Made by a program: the position numbers and the translations under genes
Shown: positions 1 through 5,923 of the stretch, piece after piece
Layout: every line of letters begins with the position of its first letter
Numbering within the stretch: the stretch's first letter is position 1
Source: Clostridiales bacterium
Lineage (GTDB): Bacteria; Bacillota; Clostridia; Oscillospirales; Acutalibacteraceae
Assembly (NCBI GenBank): GCA_012511005.1
Contig: JAAZGX010000194.1
Span: 1-5,926, forward strand
DNA length: 5,926 nucleotides
Direction: 5' to 3'
The notes under the pieces: generated by a model
Told to the model about the DNA's origin: nothing
Databases searched by the model: none
What the model saw: the letters and a program-made list of their open reading frames with translations, nothing else

Positions 1-208
1 ATATAGATAAAAAGCCTAAAACGATAAAAAGAATATTAAAAACATTCCAAATACCGCCTGTAACTTCCGCGGTATTATTAATGGAATTTCTGTACATTTT
101 AAGAATTATATACAGAAAAACAAATGTAATATTTATGCTTAACCAAAGGTTTTTACCTTTGTATTCATAGCCGTTACTATTTATTTGGTCTTTCATAATG
201 AGTTTCAC
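1..208 (-). CDS. N-terminal fragment of a multi-pass membrane protein (possible polymerase or flippase), cut by the window edge
   Basis: An open frame enters from the end of the pyruvyl transferase gene and stays open to the left edge: 69 codons from a GTG at 208, or 65 from an in-frame ATG at 196. The GTG is preferred because GGAGGA (222-217) lies 8 nt upstream, whereas nothing suitable lies close to the ATG. A polar stretch of about 20 residues is followed by a hydrophobic segment LWLSINITFVFLYIIL (21-36), a polar loop rich in Asn and Thr, and the start of a second segment from W54 onward (NVFNILFIVLGFLSI) reaching the edge. This looks like an integral membrane protein. An O-antigen-type polymerase (Wzy), a Wzx flippase or an acyltransferase is expected at this place in such operons, but 69 residues do not decide between them. 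It overlaps the previous gene by 32 nt. Confidence 0.72.
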   Translation of the reverse strand, partial: MKLIMKDQINSNGYEYKGKNLWLSINITFVFLYIILKMYRNSINNTAEVTGGIWNVFNILFIVLGFLSI

Positions 209-1289
209 TAACAAGGTCCTCCAGTTCTGATAAATATGCCAACGCTGATTCTTGTTCTCTTTTTATTATATCATTTGCATAGCTAAAATCAATACCGTTA
301 ATATTTGGAATATCTGTATCATTAGGGGCAATAACTCTGTTTTCCAATCCCATTAATCGGCACAGATTATATGCTCTTTCCGGCTTATAGTTGCCGACTA
401 ATGAGTAAAATGGTTTTTCATACAAAATTGAAAAAGCTGTGGCGTGGAAAGAAGTTGTAACAACGGCTTTTGCGTTTTTGATATAGCCTATAAACTCTTC
501 CGGAGAAGCACCGAAAATGTATTTATCTGCCTTAACTGTTTTAACGGACTTATTTTGCAGCGAAATAATCTTCAAGTTTGTTTCTTGTTTAAGTTTTTTT
601 AATATGATGCTTGTATTTGGGTTGCCAAGCATTGGGAAACATAGTATATATTCACCTTCACTTTTAGGGGGCTTACTTATTTTATCCCATTCGTCAACAT
701 TTAGCAAGAATACAGGGTCTATATGCGTTTGGCATTGATATCCTACATGCTTTTCTATAAAAGATGCACCTTGAAGCTCCCTGACAGAGATACGCCGAAA
801 CTTTTTTAGACTTTGTTTTAACTCGTCAATATCTTCTGGGTTAGGTTCATATGAGCCTAAACTTGCAGCATAACTTACTCTTGGTATATCCAAATGTCCA
901 AAATTTAAAAACCTCAGGGAAGCTAAAGGAGTACCTAAAGCAAAAACTTGGTCACTGCCTGTCAAGTAACAATCAGATTTTGGCGGGTCCTTTTGTATTT
1001 GTGATACGGAATCATAAAGTTTTGTTGTTATAAAGTGATTTTTTCTAAAAAGTTCAAATCCTTTGTTAAAAGCCTTTATTTGTCCGTAATGAATGCAATT
1101 GCATAATGAAATGACTGCATTACGCATTCGCGCCTTTATGCTAACTTTTCTTTCGCCTTTATGTTCCCGCGTATGATTGAGCAGCTCGTTTTCATAACCT
1201 AATCTAAGTAAGGTTTGCTGTAAAGCATATGCTTGCAAAACCGCGCCGTAATTATTCGCGGTTTGGCTTGTTACTGTTAGTATTTTCAT
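177..1289 (-). CDS. Polysaccharide pyruvyl transferase family protein
   Basis: This 370-residue enzyme is predicted to transfer the enolpyruvyl group of phosphoenolpyruvate to a sugar hydroxyl pair, forming a pyruvate ketal on the glycan and adding negative charge. The N-terminal NNYGAVLQAYALQQTL (12-27) is the hallmark of this branch of the family (PF04230 type). Further family blocks are LTGSDQVF (109-116), SYAASLGS (139-146), ISVRE (167-171), HIDPVFLL (189-196), and AVVTTSFHATAFSILYEKPF (275-294) with the conserved H282. There is no signal peptide or membrane segment. The ATG at 1289 shares one base with the previous stop, and AAGGTG (1300-1295) lies 5 nt upstream, so translation is probably coupled. 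Its 3' end overlaps the next gene by about 32 nt. Length is normal for the family. The Fe-S protein in the same operon is a common companion. Some family members may have functions other than pyruvylation, so the reaction is a family-level call. Confidence 0.9.
   Translation of the reverse strand: MKILTVTSQTANNYGAVLQAYALQQTLLRLGYENELLNHTREHKGERKVSIKARMRNAVISLCNCIHYGQIKAFNKGFELFRKNHFITTKLYDSVSQIQKDPPKSDCYLTGSDQVFALGTPLASLRFLNFGHLDIPRVSYAASLGSYEPNPEDIDELKQSLKKFRRISVRELQGASFIEKHVGYQCQTHIDPVFLLNVDEWDKISKPPKSEGEYILCFPMLGNPNTSIILKKLKQETNLKIISLQNKSVKTVKADKYIFGASPEEFIGYIKNAKAVVTTSFHATAFSILYEKPFYSLVGNYKPERAYNLCRLMGLENRVIAPNDTDIPNINGIDFSYANDIIKREQESALAYLSELEDLVSETHYERPNK
217..222 (-). promoter_or_regulatory. 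Shine-Dalgarno site GGAGGA inside the pyruvyl transferase gene
   Basis: GGAGGA reads on the minus strand within codons for the C-terminal LEDL of the pyruvyl transferase. It sits 8 nt from an in-frame GTG (208-206), but 20 nt from the alternative ATG (196-194). This is what decides the GTG start of the overlapping membrane-protein gene. It is the strongest Shine-Dalgarno match seen in the window. Confidence 0.7.
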
Positions 1290-1291
1290 TA
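1287..1291 (-). other. TAATG stop/start overlap coupling two genes
   Basis: The TAA stop of the GT-B glycosyltransferase (1291-1289) and the ATG of the pyruvyl transferase (1289-1287) share one base. With AAGGTG just upstream (1300-1295), this arrangement is typical of translational coupling, where terminating ribosomes reinitiate directly. Confidence 0.85.
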
Positions 1292-2575
1292 TTTCACCTT
1301 GTTTTCAACACAGTTAGCTATTAGATTATTAACTGTGGCAATATTTTTTTCATTATTAAAATACTTTGCCGTTATGCTTTTTGCTGCGTAAATTTGCTCT
1401 TTGCGTTTTCCCTCATCAAATAAAGCAGAGGTTAAAGTTTGCAGCAGTTCTTTCTCACAAGTTGCAGCAAATGCACATTTATGCTCTAAGGCAAAACGCA
1501 TTTCTATTATTTCTTTTGATGCATACACTAAAAAAGGAGTGCCGCAGGCGAAAGAGTCAGCAAATTTTGTGGAAAAGCCATATTTCTTTTTTTCAACGGT
1601 AATGGGGTCTGTATCAATCGTTTCTATTAACAAGGTACTGCTATACATAATTTCTTTCACCTTGTCATAAGACACAAACCCTTTATAATTGATAAAGGGG
1701 CAATTTTCTAATACATTTTTTGTGTATTCATCTGTAATGTTTCCGTAAACATCAAGTTTTAATTCGGGGTTAATTTTAGAAAGAGTGTTTGCAATGACTG
1801 CCAAAGAGTCGGCTCTGCTTTTTAGAGAGCCTAAATATACTACCCTTATATCTTTTGTGTCTTTTACTTTGAAGTTTTCAATAAATTCCATATTTGATGC
1901 CATCATAACGGTTTTAATATTCTGAATGTTATATGCCCTCTTGTATTCTTCTCCTAATTGGTCTGAATTAGAAATCAAAGCGCTTGCTTGACGGAAAAGT
2001 TCTTTTGTGGCTTTTGAGGACATTCTATTATAAAAGTAAAATGGTATCGAAAACTTTTTATAGTCAATATAATTAATACCTTTAAAACAGTAGTTCTCAC
2101 ATGAGTACACAATTAACGGAATATTTAAGAAACGACTGACAAATACTGAAAGGTTTTGCAAAGCGGCGCCGTCACCATACATATAAATAATACAGTCGGG
2201 TTTTTGCTCATTAAGCCAGTTTTTAAGCTTCTTTCCATTCCATTTACCGTATTTCCATGCAATTTCCCTTAAAAGATAATCAAGCGATTTTTTATCCCCA
2301 TGCCTTGGGCTTTTATCAAGAGTACCAGCTTTTTGAGACGAACTATCCAACGGTAAAACGCCGCCCATTTCCTTTAGTTTTAATAAAGACATAAGGGCAT
2401 CCTTATTTGTTACTCTGTATGTACTGGCGCAACAATGATTATCAGGCGTGCCTCGAACACAGAATAATGAGAGATTTTCCTTTTCTACACCTTGCAGCAG
2501 GCTTTGCATTGTTCTGCCGTTTGGGGTGGTGGAAATTAACGCGATATATGAAATTATTAAGACCTTATATGACAT
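1289..2575 (-). CDS. GT-B fold glycosyltransferase (group 1/GT4-like)
   Basis: This 428-residue enzyme is a probable retaining sugar transferase of the repeat-unit assembly line, cytoplasmic or peripheral to the membrane. The N-terminal half opens with a beta strand VLIISY and a PNGRTMQSLL loop (18-27), in the place where acceptor-binding glycine-rich loops sit in GT-B enzymes. The inter-domain region reads LISNSDQ (200-206). The C-terminal nucleotide-binding half starts at VVYLGSLKSRADSL (245-258) and includes LDVYGNI (274-280), the block YGFSTKFADSFACGTPFLVYAS (332-353), a GT4-like donor-binding region in which the classical EAxACG is changed, and a C-terminal helix. A good ribosome site, AAGGGG (2588-2583), lies 7 nt before the ATG. 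The 38-nt gap upstream is the largest in the operon. The TAA stop overlaps the next ATG by one base (TAATG). Sugar specificity cannot be read from the sequence. Confidence 0.87.
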   Translation of the reverse strand: MSYKVLIISYIALISTTPNGRTMQSLLQGVEKENLSLFCVRGTPDNHCCASTYRVTNKDALMSLLKLKEMGGVLPLDSSSQKAGTLDKSPRHGDKKSLDYLLREIAWKYGKWNGKKLKNWLNEQKPDCIIYMYGDGAALQNLSVFVSRFLNIPLIVYSCENYCFKGINYIDYKKFSIPFYFYNRMSSKATKELFRQASALISNSDQLGEEYKRAYNIQNIKTVMMASNMEFIENFKVKDTKDIRVVYLGSLKSRADSLAVIANTLSKINPELKLDVYGNITDEYTKNVLENCPFINYKGFVSYDKVKEIMYSSTLLIETIDTDPITVEKKKYGFSTKFADSFACGTPFLVYASKEIIEMRFALEHKCAFAATCEKELLQTLTSALFDEGKRKEQIYAAKSITAKYFNNEKNIATVNNLIANCVENKVK

Positions 2576-2613
2576 TTAAAAGCCCCTTCCTGTGATTTTC
2601 GGTAATTAATATC

Positions 2614-3405
2614 TCAAATCTTTTTATACTCACGAAATCCGGTCTTCATAAACCGGCAGATATCCAGAAAGCCATATTCTTCTGTAATATTTCGCATTCC
2701 AAACGCAAAATAATAAAGAAATATATATTTAAGAAATGGAAATGCATTCGCAATTAAAATGCCTTTATCAACGAAATATTTTTGGGTATAGCCCTTAAAC
2801 CAAGAGGATTCTTCTTGCTTTACTTTTGCAATTACAGTCGGACAAGAGTACATTTTCAACCCTTTCCTGAATGCATCTCGAATAAAAAGAGAATCTTCTC
2901 CTGAACTGTACACAGCCCCGCCGCCGTACAGTGGAGAAAACGAAAGGCAGTTTTTTTCAACAGCACCTCTTTTTATTGCCACACGGGCAGTACCATATCG
3001 CATACAATTCCATAAACGCACCCGTTTTGGTTTATTTTCTTCCTTTCGGGGAGGCGTAAAACGGTTTAAATACTCAAGGCGAAAAACAATGATATCCGCC
3101 TTAGGATATCTTTGAAAAGCCTCTGTTACAATTTGTGCATAGTTATCAACATATATCATATCTTGGTCGGAACATAAAAGATATTCGCCAGTCGCATATG
3201 ATAAAGCTTTATTACGGTTTTTTCCGACACCACGGTCAAAGGAGGTGATTAGTTGAACTTTGCTACCGTCCGGCTCATTATATTCTTTATATTCGTATCT
3301 ATCAGATTGATTTGCCAAAACCGCATCTGTTTGTAAATTCATTTCGCGATAAAGTGTATCGTCTTGTTGATGCATACAGGCAACCAAAACTTGAATTTTG
3401 CTCAT
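2614..3405 (-). CDS. GT-A fold glycosyltransferase, family 2-like
   Basis: This 263-residue enzyme is predicted to transfer a sugar from a nucleotide donor to the lipid-linked repeat unit at the cytoplasmic face. GVGKNRNKAL (59-68) matches the GT-A segment that follows the nucleotide-binding region. LLCSDQDM (76-83) holds the DxD-type metal site (D80, D82). GGGAVYSSGEDSLFI (161-175) contains the ED pair (E170, D171) in the usual position of the acceptor/catalytic base region. The N-terminal VLVACMHQ is a short variant of the usual opening strand. A hydrophobic, aromatic stretch at about 219-237 suggests peripheral membrane association. The start is ATG at 3405. The only purine-rich site, AAGGAAG (3427-3421), overlaps the LicD stop and lies about 15 nt away, longer than ideal; no other in-frame start fits better. 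Donor and acceptor are unknown. Confidence 0.86.
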   Translation of the reverse strand: MSKIQVLVACMHQQDDTLYREMNLQTDAVLANQSDRYEYKEYNEPDGSKVQLITSFDRGVGKNRNKALSYATGEYLLCSDQDMIYVDNYAQIVTEAFQRYPKADIIVFRLEYLNRFTPPRKEENKPKRVRLWNCMRYGTARVAIKRGAVEKNCLSFSPLYGGGAVYSSGEDSLFIRDAFRKGLKMYSCPTVIAKVKQEESSWFKGYTQKYFVDKGILIANAFPFLKYIFLYYFAFGMRNITEEYGFLDICRFMKTGFREYKKI

Positions 3406-3425
3406 TATATTATCAACTTTCTTCC

Positions 3426-4307
3426 TTAAAAAATATATTTTGCCGGCAGCTTCGGTTCCTTTTCAAGGTACTCCGTGTAATTTCTTTCTGTATCCCAAAT
3501 ACTTGCATGCTGTTCGCGCTTAATTTGTTGATTATTAGGAATTTTCATATAATCGCCAAAGCGTTCTGAAAGAAACTCTTCCACACCGTCGGGAACGCTT
3601 AAAGAAACCGTCTCAAAAGGAATTCTTTTTGTACTGTCAAACCATTCTCTTTTATATGTTCCGCGTTTAAATTTTGCTTTTCCAAGATAGTTACAAAACA
3701 GCTTTGTTTTTTTGTCCCTGTATCTATAAACTTGTTTCAGCGCATATTTTATAAGAAATAGTCTTGGAAGCAACCGAAACATAAGAAGTATTATTTTCAA
3801 ACCAAAGCCGTACCGTGAAATATCTTTGTATGCCTGTGATTTAACAATAATGTATTTTGCCCAAACATATTGATGAATTCGTTTTAATATGTTGTCCGGA
3901 CAAGTGTGCAGAATAAAAATATCGAGATAAATACAATGAGAAATTTTGTAATCCATTAAGCTTTCTTCAATATAGGTAGTGTTTTTTGCCCGAACTTTTC
4001 CCAATGTAACCATGTTATCAAACTGCCCGAACGGCTCTAAAAAGAAACGGGTATGGTCGCCCTTTTTCTTAAAAAGCTCTACAAACTTTTCGTAATTGTC
4101 GGGTGTCATGAAAAAATCAATGTCATCATCCCAAGGTATAAACCCCGCATGGCGCACGGCTCCCAAAGCCGAGCCGCCCATTAAACAATAATTAATATTA
4201 TTTTCCGTACAAAATAAATCGACATATACTGCTATATCAAGTATTTTATCTTGTAGTTTTTTAATTTTCCAGTTATCTTGCGTATCAGGGTTCATGTAGT
4301 TGTACAT
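3426..4307 (-). CDS. LicD family phosphotransferase
   Basis: This 293-residue protein belongs to the LicD/fukutin-related nucleotidyltransferase-fold family, which moves a phospho-substituent (phosphocholine in LicD itself, ribitol phosphate in fukutin-related protein, glycerol phosphate in some capsule enzymes) from a CDP donor to a glycan. The hallmark block is at residues 44-65: GGSALG (44-49), then AVRHAGF (50-56), then IPWDDDIDF (57-65), with the metal-binding pair D62 and D64. EFLSERFGDYMKIP in the C-terminal quarter is also typical of the family. A hydrophobic, basic stretch in the middle (LKIILLMFRLLPRLFLIKYAL) may help membrane contact. The ATG at 4307 is preceded by GGAGAGG (4324-4318), 10 nt away. 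The gene begins 6 nt after the Fe-S protein gene. A cytidylyltransferase in the same operon makes a CDP-glycerol-type donor plausible. No choline kinase or choline transporter is visible, so phosphocholine is less supported. Confidence 0.94.
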   Translation of the reverse strand: MYNYMNPDTQDNWKIKKLQDKILDIAVYVDLFCTENNINYCLMGGSALGAVRHAGFIPWDDDIDFFMTPDNYEKFVELFKKKGDHTRFFLEPFGQFDNMVTLGKVRAKNTTYIEESLMDYKISHCIYLDIFILHTCPDNILKRIHQYVWAKYIIVKSQAYKDISRYGFGLKIILLMFRLLPRLFLIKYALKQVYRYRDKKTKLFCNYLGKAKFKRGTYKREWFDSTKRIPFETVSLSVPDGVEEFLSERFGDYMKIPNNQQIKREQHASIWDTERNYTEYLEKEPKLPAKYIF

Positions 4308-4313
4308 TTATAA

Positions 4314-5498
4314 TTAACCTCTCCGTATTCTCCTTAGCAGGTTTCTGAAACTTGTCGGCATTAACAGATAAATTCGCTGAGTGATATCGCTTGAGAAATA
4401 TTTGAGCGCGGTGCTATCATATCCGTCGCGGTGCAACTTATCAATAATCTCATCTCTGTCTGTCGGTTTGTCAGTGCATTTTGTTAAACAATGGTTAGAT
4501 TCTACGCCATATGAAATGGGGAACTCTTTACACATAACTTGTTCATTAAGAGCAGAAAATGCTTGTTCGCCTTTCGGTGTATTCGTAATAATCATTGACA
4601 CGCCCGTATCAGTGTTTCCCGTAAAATCATATTTTTCAATTCCCCAGAAATCTCCAAGTGTTATATCCGAAACACGGGATAGTGATGAGTATCGACAATC
4701 ATAACAACTCTGTCTGAAAAACAGGTATTTTTTAAAACCGTTGTAAAATGTAGACTGCGGATAAAGCCCGTTCACAGTCGTTGTTTTTCCGTTTTGTGTG
4801 ATTTTATAAGTAAATCCATGCGCATGTTCATATTTATTATCTTTCACTCGAAAGGAAAAATCAGTTACTTTTCCTTTGCTTTTCTTTTCAAGCGATTCGA
4901 TATACATATCAAATGTTTCTTGTGAAGGAACACCGTGACAAATAATGTCGGCTGTGAACAGATTATGGTGCAATTTTTCCGGAATATAATTATTTACTGC
5001 TGAAACTTGACACGGCGTACCACAAAAGAATACGCTTTCTTCTTCTTTCAGCAGAGCAAGTATTTCGTCATAAATACCGGATGTATTTGATTGCAAATAT
5101 TTCGATTTTAAGAGCGCCCTTAACTCGCTATTTGAGTTGACAATACGATGAAAAAGTTTGTTTTCCTCAAAAGCAGCTCCACAAACATAAAACCCCCGAT
5201 TAATAAATTGAGTTGCAAGCAACTCAAATATGCCGCCAGAAGAGCCTCTTTTTCGAACATCATTACATTTTGCATATGATGCATATAATCGTTGTTGTCC
5301 TTCGTGTTTCTTTATATTGTCGATAGGGCATACAGCATAGCATTTCCCGCAATTTGTGCAGCGTGAGCTTTCAATTTTAGTATAACGAAAACCGTCTTTC
5401 CCCAAAATGGGTATCACACATTTTTCAGGGCATGAATCTACACATGCCATACATCCTGTACACAAGTCCTGTAAGTTTGCAATTTCATCAATTCGCAT
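4314..5498 (-). CDS. Coenzyme F420 hydrogenase/dehydrogenase beta-subunit family Fe-S protein
   Basis: This 394-residue protein combines a ferredoxin-type N-terminus with an FrhB-like flavin/redox domain and is predicted to be cytoplasmic. Two 4Fe-4S motifs are clear: C13-x2-C16-x2-C19-x3-C23-P and C47-x2-C50-x2-C53-x3-C57-P. The FrhB-like part shows RGSSGG (84-89), KSKYLQS (131-137), FFCGTPCQ (157-164), DIICHGVPS (184-192), the pair C265-x2-C268, and SDITLGDFWG (277-286). Proteins of this type recur in polysaccharide clusters, often beside pyruvyl transferases, but their reaction is not established. They are named after F420 hydrogenase by homology, and use of F420 here is doubtful if the host is a Firmicute. 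The start ATG at 5498 has GGAAAA 5 nt upstream (5509-5504), overlapping the end of the preceding gene. Length is normal for the family and no lesion is seen. The family is certain; the function is a redox step on a sugar or carrier by inference only. Confidence 0.93.
   Translation of the reverse strand: MRIDEIANLQDLCTGCMACVDSCPEKCVIPILGKDGFRYTKIESSRCTNCGKCYAVCPIDNIKKHEGQQRLYASYAKCNDVRKRGSSGGIFELLATQFINRGFYVCGAAFEENKLFHRIVNSNSELRALLKSKYLQSNTSGIYDEILALLKEEESVFFCGTPCQVSAVNNYIPEKLHHNLFTADIICHGVPSQETFDMYIESLEKKSKGKVTDFSFRVKDNKYEHAHGFTYKITQNGKTTTVNGLYPQSTFYNGFKKYLFFRQSCYDCRYSSLSRVSDITLGDFWGIEKYDFTGNTDTGVSMIITNTPKGEQAFSALNEQVMCKEFPISYGVESNHCLTKCTDKPTDRDEIIDKLHRDGYDSTALKYFSSDITQRIYLLMPTSFRNLLRRIRRG
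5208..5227. repeat. 9-bp inverted repeat with 2-nt spacer inside the Fe-S protein gene
   Basis: TTGAGTTGC and its exact reverse complement GCAACTCAA are separated by AA. The same TTGAGTTG octamer occurs again at 5132-5139. The repeat falls in codons for FELLATQF, just after the SSGG motif of the iron-sulfur protein. The RNA could form an 8-bp stem with a four-base loop. There is no T-run after it, so it is not a terminator. No function is claimed. Confidence 0.55.
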
Positions 5499-5500
5499 AA

Positions 5501-5923
5501 CTATTTTCCAATTTTCTCTCTTAATAATGATGAATTAACACCTTTCGTATGAGGGAAAAACACCACATCCACACCTTCTTTAGCCATCTCCTCAACAATC
5601 TGGTTATACATGCTGCTTCCCTTCCAATCACTACCGTGGAATAAGACATCAAATTTCAAAGACTCATATGCCGCCATTTTATCCATTGTTGTTTGCGGCA
5701 CAGCTTTATCCACATATTTTATTGCAGAAACAATAGCAATTCTTTCTTCGTACGGTATAACAGGAGCCTTATGCTTATATGTTTTTACGACCTCATCAAT
5801 AGTAACACCAACAATCAAGTATTCGCATTGTTCCTTCGCTCTTTTTAAGATGTTTAAGTGTCCGATATGGAACATATCAAACACACCTGTTGTATAGCCT
5901 ATTTTGTATTTTTTATTTGCCAC
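5501..5923 (-). CDS. TagD-like glycerol-3-phosphate cytidylyltransferase family protein
   Basis: This 140-residue cytoplasmic nucleotidyltransferase is predicted to join CTP (or another NTP) to a phosphorylated small molecule, most likely glycerol-3-phosphate, giving CDP-glycerol and pyrophosphate. The N-terminal stretch GVFDMFHIGH (residues 13-22) carries the HxGH nucleotide-binding motif (H19, H22). HGSDWKG lies at 96-102. HTKGVNSS at 125-132 occupies the place of the RTEGISTT signature of B. subtilis TagD, with Arg replaced by His, so the substrate may differ from that of TagD. Its length matches single-domain members (about 130-140 residues). The start is GTG at 5923. Only 3 bases precede it, so its ribosome site is unseen and an upstream extension cannot be excluded. 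The stop is 2 nt before the next gene's ATG. A LicD protein two genes downstream could use its CDP-linked product. Family assignment is firm; substrate is inferred. Confidence 0.9.
   Translation of the reverse strand: MANKKYKIGYTTGVFDMFHIGHLNILKRAKEQCEYLIVGVTIDEVVKTYKHKAPVIPYEERIAIVSAIKYVDKAVPQTTMDKMAAYESLKFDVLFHGSDWKGSSMYNQIVEEMAKEGVDVVFFPHTKGVNSSLLREKIGK

Larger units (their letters stand above)
1..5923 (-). other. Single polysaccharide-biosynthesis operon, both ends outside the window
   Basis: Seven genes follow each other on one strand with junctions of +2, +6, +20, +38, -1 and -32 nt. No hairpin followed by a T-run lies at any junction, and no gap is large enough to hold a convincing promoter, so one transcript is the simplest reading. 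The promoter lies beyond 5926 and the terminator beyond position 1. Initiating sugar-phosphate transferase, chain-length control and export genes are not in view and would be expected in the flanks. Confidence 0.8.

Noticed and set aside
50..76. AATACCGC / GCGGTATT inverted repeat with an 11-nt loop, considered as a terminator after the pyruvyl transferase gene
   Set aside because: It lies inside the open frame of the next gene, has no immediate T-run on the transcribed strand, and an 8-bp repeat with a loose spacer is expected about once by chance in a window of this size.
144..161. CAAAGGT / ACCTTTG hairpin with a 4-nt loop shortly after the pyruvyl transferase stop
   Set aside because: A 7-bp AT-rich stem without a following T-run, placed within early codons of the overlapping membrane-protein gene; too weak to call a terminator or attenuator.
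517..738. Plus-strand open frames such as this one, and others at 851-1033, 1366-1670, 2407-2595, 3312-3569, 4381-4704 and 5610-5897
   Set aside because: Each lies opposite a well-supported minus-strand gene with clear family motifs, lacks recognisable domains of its own, and is best explained as an antisense shadow.
2576..2613. The 38-nt gap between the two glycosyltransferase genes as a possible internal promoter
   Set aside because: It is mostly filled by the ribosome site and A/T-rich spacer; no spaced -35/-10 pair is convincing.
2639..2656. CCGGT / ACCGG small hairpin near the end of the GT-A gene
   Set aside because: Only 5 bp, inside coding sequence and not followed by a T-run; not a terminator.
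3892..3903. Perfect 12-bp palindrome TTGTCCGGACAA in the LicD gene
   Set aside because: About one such palindrome is expected by chance in a window of this length, and it sits mid-gene.
3426..4307. LicD as part of a phosphocholine (lic) pathway
   Set aside because: No choline kinase, choline transporter or LicC-type cytidylyltransferase is visible; the cytidylyltransferase present is of the HxGH TagD type, so phosphocholine is not the favoured donor.
4314..5498. Genuine coenzyme F420 hydrogenase or methanogen origin
   Set aside because: The operon has bacterial Shine-Dalgarno sites and surface-glycan genes, there are no hydrogenase alpha or gamma subunit genes nearby, and this family is widespread in bacterial polysaccharide clusters.
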